A stretch of 9,479 bases of DNA from Dehalococcoidia bacterium (GTDB lineage: Bacteria; Chloroflexota; Dehalococcoidia; Lucifugimonadales; Lucifugimonadaceae). Where the stretch lies: positions 1 to 9,479 of the forward strand of contig JANQEF010000227.1 of assembly GCA_028278465.1 (NCBI GenBank), written 5' to 3'. Of this stretch, positions 4,683 to 9,479 are shown one piece after another (position 1 is the stretch's first letter; every line of letters begins with the position of its first letter). The notes under the pieces are model-generated. The model was not told the DNA's origin. It did no database searches and saw only the letters and a program-made list of their open reading frames with translations. The translations under genes were made by a program, and so were the position numbers.

Positions 4683-6431
4683 ATGGCAAGCAGCCGCGTT
4701 CTTCTGGTCGAAACACCGATGGAGCCGCCCGCGTGGGCCCTGCTGGAGCGAGAGTTGATCAGGGCGCAGACAGCAGCCTGCGAACGGATCTTCGACAAGT
4801 ACTTCGACGACCGCGGCTACCTGCAGTGCGTCCCTCGCTGGGGCGGCAACGACGGCTCTGACGACGCCATCGAAAACCTGGCCGGCTGGCCGGTACTGCA
4901 CGCCCTCGGAGCGCAGGACTCCATGCTCGATATGTACAAGCTGGGATGGGAAGGGCATCTGCTCCAGTACACCGAGGCGAAGACGGTTGAGGTTGAGCTG
5001 GCGCGGGAAGGAATGCTCTACAAGGAGTTCCCAGTCAGCCTCGACTGGTTCCACCACGGCGAAAGCATGTCGGTGTTCAACCTCCAGGGACTTTCCGACC
5101 CGTACGACCAGTCGTTCGTGACTCGCGCCCGCCGCTACGCCGGCTTCTACATGGACGAAGACCCTCAGGCGAAGAACTACGACCCTGAGCACAGGATCAT
5201 CCGGAGCCTCTTCAACGGCAGCGGCGGTCCGCTCCTGCGCAAAGCCACGGCGCTCGACTGGGCCGGCGACCCGATAGAGGTCGAGGGCAGGTTCGACGCA
5301 GCGCACGGCGAGAGAAGCTTCGAAGAGATGCTCGCCCATTTCGAAGACTACACCGACGTAGTTGGCGACCACCCGATCAACCTGGCGGCGACCACTCTCG
5401 CCCTGAACGCGTTCATGGCGACGGGCGATGAGAAGTACAGGCAGTGGCTGCTGGAGTACATCGACGCGTGGTCGGAACGCGCCGCGGAAAACAGTGGAAT
5501 CCTGCCCAGCAACATCGGCCTCAACGGCGAGATCGGAGGCGAGTGCGATGGCAAGTGGTATGGCGGCTGCTACGGCTGGGGATTCACTGTCGTGGTGCCG
5601 CAGACAGGCGAGCTGTCGAACCGGAACGCTATCTACAGGGGCGTCGCCGGATTCGGCAATGCGCTTCTGCTGACCGGCGATCAGTCATACGTCGGAGTGT
5701 GGAGGACGATGCTGGAGACGGTCGCTTCCAACTCGAAGGTTGTCGACGGCAAGACGCTGTACCCGCACATGTATGGCGATGATGGCTGGTACGGGTTCGA
5801 GGAGACGCCGTACAACCAGGGAGCGCTCGACGTCTACTACTGGTCGATGGACGAATCCGACCGGAAGTTCGTACCAGCATCGAACTGGCTGGGCTTCCTC
5901 GACGGAGATCAGCCTGAGTTCCCGGTGGCGGCGATGCATGAGGAGTTCGAATCGATCCGGCAAAAGATGAAGGGCGTTGCCGAAGACACCACCTCTCCCG
6001 ACACCCGGCTCTCAGACAACACTCTGCAGTTCAACACCGCCAACGGCACCTGCCTGGCGCAGTTGATGATGGGCGCACTGACCCCGCGCTTCGGCGAGCC
6101 TCTGCACGCCCGGGTGCGCTACTTCGACGCCGCGAAGCGTCGTGCAGGGATCCCGGAAGACGTCGCGGCGCTGGTCGAGAAGATGACCGACGAGACCACG
6201 ACGCTGTCGCTGGTGAACATCAACTCCGTCGAGCCGAGGAAACTGGTCGTGCAGGTGGGCGCGTACGCAGAGCACAGGGTCACGACCGTCGAACTGGAAG
6301 GTGAGCAACGCACCGTGGGCGGCCCGTCTTTCACGGTGGAACTCGCGCCTGGCGCAGGCACGCAGCTTGTGATTCATCACGAACGGTACGCGAACCGGCC
6401 GACGCTAACTCAGCCGTGGGACAGGGACTGA
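4683..6431 (+). CDS. Large protein of probable (alpha/alpha)6-barrel fold with C-terminal beta domain, function unknown
   Basis: This is a 582-residue protein without signal peptide or membrane segments, hence probably cytoplasmic. The first 390 or so residues alternate predicted helices with aromatic, glycine-rich loops of the kind found in six-hairpin glycosidases and related lyases, epimerases or hydratases. These loops are WGGNDGSDDAIENLAGWP (53-70), WFHHGESMS (122-130), GLNGEIGGECDGKWYGGCYG (279-298), and HMYGDDGWYGFEETPYNQGA (362-381). Acidic residues in these loops are candidate catalytic or metal residues. Residues about 505-565 look like a small beta domain (LSLVNINSVEPRKLVVQVGA), as is common after such barrels. 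The ATG at 4683 is preceded by GAAAG and by CAGGAG at 4665-4670. ATG 4632 and TTG 4614 are possible longer starts without ribosome sites. I cannot name a substrate. It converges on the dipeptidase gene with 39 bases between stops. Confidence 0.82.
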   Translation: MASSRVLLVETPMEPPAWALLERELIRAQTAACERIFDKYFDDRGYLQCVPRWGGNDGSDDAIENLAGWPVLHALGAQDSMLDMYKLGWEGHLLQYTEAKTVEVELAREGMLYKEFPVSLDWFHHGESMSVFNLQGLSDPYDQSFVTRARRYAGFYMDEDPQAKNYDPEHRIIRSLFNGSGGPLLRKATALDWAGDPIEVEGRFDAAHGERSFEEMLAHFEDYTDVVGDHPINLAATTLALNAFMATGDEKYRQWLLEYIDAWSERAAENSGILPSNIGLNGEIGGECDGKWYGGCYGWGFTVVVPQTGELSNRNAIYRGVAGFGNALLLTGDQSYVGVWRTMLETVASNSKVVDGKTLYPHMYGDDGWYGFEETPYNQGALDVYYWSMDESDRKFVPASNWLGFLDGDQPEFPVAAMHEEFESIRQKMKGVAEDTTSPDTRLSDNTLQFNTANGTCLAQLMMGALTPRFGEPLHARVRYFDAAKRRAGIPEDVAALVEKMTDETTTLSLVNINSVEPRKLVVQVGAYAEHRVTTVELEGEQRTVGGPSFTVELAPGAGTQLVIHHERYANRPTLTQPWDRD

Positions 6432-6470
6432 CCGCGACCTGGCGGAGCGCTTGATGCCGAATCGAACAGC

Positions 6471-7589
6471 TCAGCCTGCGGACGGAAGATGAGTCTCGAA
6501 GAAGCGCTGCCAGTTGTGGTGCATGACGTTGGCGACGTCGCTCTCGCCGTATCCGCGACGCTCAAGGATCCCGGCGATCTTCTGGTAGTCCGCGATCGTG
6601 TCTACGTCGGCGGGCGCACCCTCCGCGCCGCCCTGGCCATCGGTGTCTCCACCGATCGCCGCATGGAGTGAGTTGCCTGCAAGCTGGCAGACATAGTCGA
6701 TATGGTCGACAACGTCCTCCAGAGTCACCGCGTCCCTCGGGAAGTAGTCGCGTCGCGCCTCTTCCTTCTGCATGCTCCAGTCCTTCTCGAACCGGTCGGT
6801 GAGCATCCACGTGTCCATCGAAGCACCGATCACGCCTCCGCGGTCGATAACCGCCTTCAGGATGTCGTCCGGCTGCTGACGCTCTCCCGGGACCAGCGCG
6901 CGGCAGTTCTGGTGGCTGGCCAGCAGCGGCCCCTGGAAGATGTCGAGGGATTGCCTGACCGTGGTATCTGAGGTGTGCGTGACGTCCAGGATCATGCCCA
7001 GTGAGTCCATCTCGCGCAGGAGCGCCGGGCCTTCCGGCAGCAGTCCGCCCTCCATCCCGGTGCCGGTGCCATGTCCGTAGGTGGCGACGCCGTAGTGCCC
7101 GATGCTGATGACGCGTATGCCACCTTCGTACCACTCGTGAACCTGTTCCGGCCAGACGATCGGGTCCGTCCCTTCGAGGCCGAGGATGAACCCGACCGGC
7201 AGTTCGTCGCTGCTTTCGGTCTCAGACCACGTTTTCATGTGGTCGATGATGTCGTTGCGAGTGCGAAGAATCTTCGCCTCGCCCTGCGCTTCGTGCACCC
7301 TGTACAAAGCCAGCTGGCCCATGCCGGCCGCGTAAGCCAGCTCGCGCGTCCGAGGTCCACCCTGTATCGGCGAGTTCGGGTAATCGATGTCGACCACTAC
7401 CTTGGCGAGCGCGGCGGCTACTTTGCCCCGGCGCATCTCCGGAAGCGACGCCATCGTGCCGCTATCGTCCCAGCCGGTACCCCTGGCCTTTATACGCCGC
7501 GCCGTCCGCACCTCTTCGATCGGCAGCTTCAGGTCACGGTTCAGGCGCACCGCCAGTCCCATCGGATAGTCACCGTCGATGATCAGCAT
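6471..7589 (-). CDS. M19-family (renal dipeptidase-like) protein with altered N-terminal metal motif
   Basis: This is a 372-residue TIM-barrel metallohydrolase of the M19 membrane-dipeptidase family. The family usually cleaves dipeptides, or beta-lactam-like amides, using two zinc ions. Family landmarks are present: GLEG with bridging Glu139, a His165 equivalent in RVISIGHYG, DVTH with ligand His205, LLASHQNCRAL with His226, and GGDTDG with Asp315. The C-terminal helix NVMHHNWQRFF fits the family's 'GGN..R.F'-like end. The N-terminal His-x-Asp ligand pair, normally within DGHND, is absent: the protein reads MLIIDGDYPM, so Asp5 and Asp7 occupy the site. There is no signal peptide, so it acts in the cytoplasm. 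The ATG at 7589 has AAGGGG six bases upstream. It lies 51 bases after the LLM oxidoreductase on the same strand, probably in one operon. Confidence 0.88.
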   Translation of the reverse strand: MLIIDGDYPMGLAVRLNRDLKLPIEEVRTARRIKARGTGWDDSGTMASLPEMRRGKVAAALAKVVVDIDYPNSPIQGGPRTRELAYAAGMGQLALYRVHEAQGEAKILRTRNDIIDHMKTWSETESSDELPVGFILGLEGTDPIVWPEQVHEWYEGGIRVISIGHYGVATYGHGTGTGMEGGLLPEGPALLREMDSLGMILDVTHTSDTTVRQSLDIFQGPLLASHQNCRALVPGERQQPDDILKAVIDRGGVIGASMDTWMLTDRFEKDWSMQKEEARRDYFPRDAVTLEDVVDHIDYVCQLAGNSLHAAIGGDTDGQGGAEGAPADVDTIADYQKIAGILERRGYGESDVANVMHHNWQRFFETHLPSAG

Positions 7590-7640
7590 CGTTTGCCCCT
7601 TCGTGTTGTTGATGCCGGCTTCTGCCGCGCCGGTGGACGA

Positions 7641-8570
7641 TCAATTGAACGCCGGTATGACCTGATCCATGAATAGCTTCATCTCTGAAAGGTCCTGGAA
7701 ATTCTCAAAGAAGGTGACGATCAGGTCGAAGCCCAGTTCCCGCAGCTCCTCGTACTGCTCCCGGACCGACACAGGGTCGCCTGCCACCGCGGTCTGTCCC
7801 GCCCGGCCGCTGCCATTCGACCGCTCAACGGCACTGGAGTTTGACCGGTCGATGAATGTGCCGATCGAGAGTGTCTTGCGAATCGAATCAAAGTCAGTGC
7901 CAACATCGTCGCAGTGCTTACGGAGGACCTCTAGCTTGTGCTTGAGTTCAGATATAGGCCGTGCGACGTCGTTCCACCAGTCTGCGTATTTCGCCACAAC
8001 TCGCAGCGTCTTCTTCTCGCCACCACCGCCAATCATGATCTTCGGAACCGGATCAGGAAGCGGTTCCGCGTAAGCGTCATGTATCGAGTAGAAGCGCCCC
8101 GAAAAGCTGGCCGGTGACTGCGTCCACAGCGAGCGAATGACCTGTATCGCTTCCTCCAACCGGTCAACCCGCTCGCCGGGCCGGGGGTAGTCGATGCCGA
8201 ACGCCCGGTGTTCGCCCTCGTGCCAGCCGGCGCCGTAACCGAGGGTGAAGCGCCCTTCGCTCAGGACCTGGATGCTCGCCGCCATCTTGGCAACCAGGGA
8301 CGGGTGCCGGAACGAGTTGCTCATCACGATGGTGCTGAGATCGGTATCGGGGTAGCGCGCGGCGATCCACGATAGGAGAGTCCAGCACTCCAGGCGCCAC
8401 TCCGACGCGTAGTTCAGGTGGTCGGACACCCATACCGAACTGAAGCCCTGCGTCGCGACGTCCAGCGCGCCATGAAGATCGGACAGGTAGTGACGCGGGC
8501 GGATAGTTTCCCGGTCACGCTCGCCCGACGGCGGGTTGTAGCCGAACTCCATCCTCGTCTTTCCTGGCAC
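7641..8570 (-). CDS. LLM-class (luciferase-like) flavin/F420-dependent oxidoreductase
   Basis: This belongs to the bacterial-luciferase-like TIM-barrel family, whose members use reduced FMN or coenzyme F420 to oxidise or reduce small organics. It is 309 residues. Landmarks are GFSSVWVSDH (42-51), the strand-and-helix motif RHPSLVAKMAASI (88-100), LSEGRFTLGYGAGWHEGEH (103-121), FGIDYPRPGERVDRLEEAI (124-142), the phosphate-binding glycine run IGGGGEKKTLR (180-190), and VAGDPVSVREQ (262-272). The pattern is that of F420-dependent subgroups, but cofactor and substrate cannot be fixed by eye. The GTG at 8570 is chosen because AGGAGG (8584-8579) lies eight bases upstream. ATG 8552 begins MEFGYNPP and also has a GACGAGG abutting it; ATG 8615 is a longer option. 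A Ser/Asn/Arg-rich loop at 242-258 interrupts the barrel near the C-terminus. It is the first gene of a unit with the dipeptidase. Confidence 0.92.
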   Translation of the reverse strand: MPGKTRMEFGYNPPSGERDRETIRPRHYLSDLHGALDVATQGFSSVWVSDHLNYASEWRLECWTLLSWIAARYPDTDLSTIVMSNSFRHPSLVAKMAASIQVLSEGRFTLGYGAGWHEGEHRAFGIDYPRPGERVDRLEEAIQVIRSLWTQSPASFSGRFYSIHDAYAEPLPDPVPKIMIGGGGEKKTLRVVAKYADWWNDVARPISELKHKLEVLRKHCDDVGTDFDSIRKTLSIGTFIDRSNSSAVERSNGSGRAGQTAVAGDPVSVREQYEELRELGFDLIVTFFENFQDLSEMKLFMDQVIPAFN

Positions 8571-8578
8571 GTCGGTGT

Positions 8579-8584
8579 CCTCCT
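8579..8584 (-). promoter_or_regulatory. Consensus ribosome binding site favouring a GTG start
   Basis: AGGAGG read on the minus strand lies eight bases from the GTG at 8570. It supports that codon over the ATG at 8552, which is 26 bases away, and the ATG at 8615, which lies upstream of the site. Confidence 0.6.
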
Positions 8585-8691
8585 CACCAGATTTGCCGCC
8601 ACCGAACGGGCGCATCTTACCCGTTGTAGTCAGCCTTTTCGCGTCCGATAAAACGGGTTCGTCGGCGCAAATCTGACATGTTGCAGTTTCC

Positions 8692-8720
8692 TTGACACCA
8701 CTGTTAACCGGTGCTTAAAT
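8692..8720 (+). promoter_or_regulatory. Sigma70-type promoter of the ABC substrate-binding lipoprotein
   Basis: A perfect -35 TTGACA (8692-8697), a 17-base spacer, and TTAAAT (8715-8720) as -10 (four of six matches). Transcription would begin near 8727, giving an untranslated leader of about 190 bases before the ATG at 8916. That is long for a bacterial gene and contains the hairpins listed separately. Confidence 0.55.
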
Positions 8721-8743
8721 CCCGCCAGTTCTGGCCCAGTTTG

Positions 8744-8787
8744 TTGCCGAAATGTGATGCAGCTATCGCTTCGCCACATTTCGGCAA
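8744..8787 (+). promoter_or_regulatory. Perfect 13-bp inverted repeat in the lipoprotein leader
   Basis: TTGCCGAAATGTG (8744-8756) and CACATTTCGGCAA (8775-8787) are exact reverse complements around an 18-base loop. Two further G-U pairs could extend the stem in the plus-strand RNA. It lies about 18 bases after the predicted transcription start. It may be an RNA structural element or a DNA operator with spaced half-sites. No T-run follows it, so it is not itself an intrinsic terminator. Confidence 0.65.
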
Positions 8788-8851
8788 TGCGCGTCGCGAT
8801 GCGATGGGTGTCACCAAGACCGTTTCTGTAGACCGCCAGCGCAAGCAACTG

Positions 8852-8878
8852 AACCGGGACCGTAGTCGGTTGGCTACG
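8852..8878 (+). promoter_or_regulatory. Mutually exclusive stem pairings in the leader
   Basis: AACCG (8852-8856) can pair with CGGTT (8867-8871), while CGTAG (8861-8865) can pair with CTACG (8874-8878). The two stems overlap and cannot form fully together. Short alternating stems like these occur in leader switches, but five-base stems also arise by chance. Confidence 0.3.
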
Positions 8879-8885
8879 AATTGAA

Positions 8886-8899
8886 AGCGCGTTCGCGCT
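8886..8899 (+). promoter_or_regulatory. Hairpin abutting the lipoprotein ribosome binding site
   Basis: AGCGC (8886-8890), loop GTTC, GCGCT (8895-8899) ends two bases before the AAGGAG site (8902-8907). A stable tetraloop hairpin at this place could affect ribosome access or protect the mRNA. Confidence 0.45.
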
Positions 8900-8915
8900 G
8901 TAAGGAGTAGCGAAG

Positions 8916-9479
8916 ATGATTTCAACAGTCTTCTGGCGTCGCCTTGCGGTTCCGCTGGCCATCGTCGCGCTGGTTGTCGCGACGGCCTGCGGCAGCGGTG
9001 ACGATGAGACTCCAGAAGCCACTCAACCAGATGCGAGCTCGCCGACGGCTACCCCGTCCGACTCCGGCTCAACCGACCCGCCGGGTCCCGGCCGGATGGG
9101 CGGCACGCTGAAGATCGCGTCGGTTGGTAGCGTCCAGAGCTTCGACCCTCTGTGGACCACGGCCTCATCGACGGGGAACGTGTCCAACACGGTCCTTGAG
9201 CCGCTGATGGCCCAGAAAAAGGACTTCACGCACGGCATGGTCCTCGCCGACAGCTGGGAGATCAGCGCGGACGGCCTGACCTGGACGTGGAAGATCCGAG
9301 AGGGCGTGAAGTTCCACGACGGGACTCCGCTGACCACCAAGGAGGTGGTGGGCACGCTCCGCAAGCAGCACGACCGCGCCAACATGTGGAAGGTGCTGGT
9401 TGCCGAGTTCGGCTTCGAGGACTTCGACCAGATGGTCAGCGTAGTCGACGATCACACGTTCGAGATCAAGCTGCGGGAG
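8916..9479 (+). CDS. Peptide/nickel-type ABC transporter substrate-binding lipoprotein (5' part, runs off the window)
   Basis: The first 188 residues of an SBP family 5 protein (DppA/OppA type) are present, about a third of the usual 500-600. These extracytoplasmic lipoproteins capture peptides or other solutes for an ABC importer. The N-terminus MISTVFWRRLAVPLAIVALV is a lipoprotein signal with Cys25 in a VATAC lipobox. Residues 26-60 form a low-complexity Asp/Thr/Ser/Pro linker tethering it to the membrane. The family domain begins at GGTLKIA (62-68), with SFDPLWTT (75-82) and the hallmark LADSWEISADGLTWTWKIRE (110-129) leading into GVKFHDGTPLTTKEVVGTL (130-148). AAGGAG (8902-8907) is eight bases before the ATG. 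The permease and ATPase genes probably follow outside the window. A long structured leader suggests post-transcriptional control. Confidence 0.94.
   Translation, partial: MISTVFWRRLAVPLAIVALVVATACGSGDDETPEATQPDASSPTATPSDSGSTDPPGPGRMGGTLKIASVGSVQSFDPLWTTASSTGNVSNTVLEPLMAQKKDFTHGMVLADSWEISADGLTWTWKIREGVKFHDGTPLTTKEVVGTLRKQHDRANMWKVLVAEFGFEDFDQMVSVVDDHTFEIKLRE

Noticed and set aside
6432..6470. Bidirectional terminator between the convergent barrel and dipeptidase genes
   Set aside because: The 39-base gap shows no stable inverted repeat or T-run, so termination is presumably factor-dependent or lies within the opposing gene.
8630..9022. Minus-strand frame of 130 codons over the divergent region and lipoprotein start
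   Set aside because: It is antisense to the well-supported lipoprotein signal peptide and crosses the promoter and hairpins. There is no ribosome site or motif.
1..9479. Mobile elements, CRISPR arrays, attachment sites
   Set aside because: No transposase, integrase, spaced direct repeats or terminal inverted repeats were found on either strand.

Overview
The window is GC-rich bacterial DNA with eight supported protein genes, one probable small gene and several regulatory elements. The gene set is an F420-type luciferase-like oxidoreductase, an M19-type dipeptidase, a peptide ABC transporter lipoprotein, a ferritin, a YdjA-like nitroreductase and a degenerate bifunctional-nuclease-like protein. 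Together with high third-position GC, this fits an uncultured Chloroflexota lineage (SAR202/Dehalococcoidia-like) or another GC-rich soil or marine bacterium. That placement is inference from gene content only; there is no rRNA or other marker gene.

Left part (1-2834, all minus strand). A large regulator with an N-terminal winged helix and a STAND-type AAA ATPase runs off the left edge (1-1274) and has a plausible sigma70 promoter. Upstream of it lies a secreted, six-cysteine protein ending in 19 consecutive acidic residues (1474-2007), followed by a well-formed intrinsic terminator. Then come a 326-base gap and a ferritin with a complete ferroxidase centre (2334-2834).

Middle (2920-4485). 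A nitroreductase (2920-3516) and possibly a 48-residue arginine-rich protein (3568-3714) lie upstream of ferritin on the same strand, spaced 51 and 85 bases apart, so the three may form one transcript. Diverging from them is a bifunctional-nuclease (DUF151)-like protein (3982-4485). It has a promoter and a 14-bp palindrome with an extra half-site two helical turns away.

Right part (4683-9479). A 582-residue protein that looks like an (alpha/alpha)6-barrel carbohydrate-active or related enzyme of unknown specificity (4683-6431) converges on a two-gene minus-strand unit: an LLM-class oxidoreductase (7641-8570) followed by an M19-type dipeptidase (6471-7589). The dipeptidase lacks the usual N-terminal His-x-Asp metal motif. 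A 345-base divergent region separates this unit from a peptide/nickel-type ABC transporter substrate-binding lipoprotein that runs off the right edge (8916-9479). The lipoprotein has a strong promoter and a long structured leader with a perfect 13-bp inverted repeat.

Functionally the right half suggests uptake and breakdown of small peptides or related amides plus flavin/F420 redox chemistry. The left half suggests iron storage and redox protection. No mobile element, CRISPR array, tRNA or rRNA was seen. The items most worth following up are the altered metal site of the dipeptidase, the structured leader of the lipoprotein gene, the acidic-tailed secreted protein and the unassigned barrel protein.
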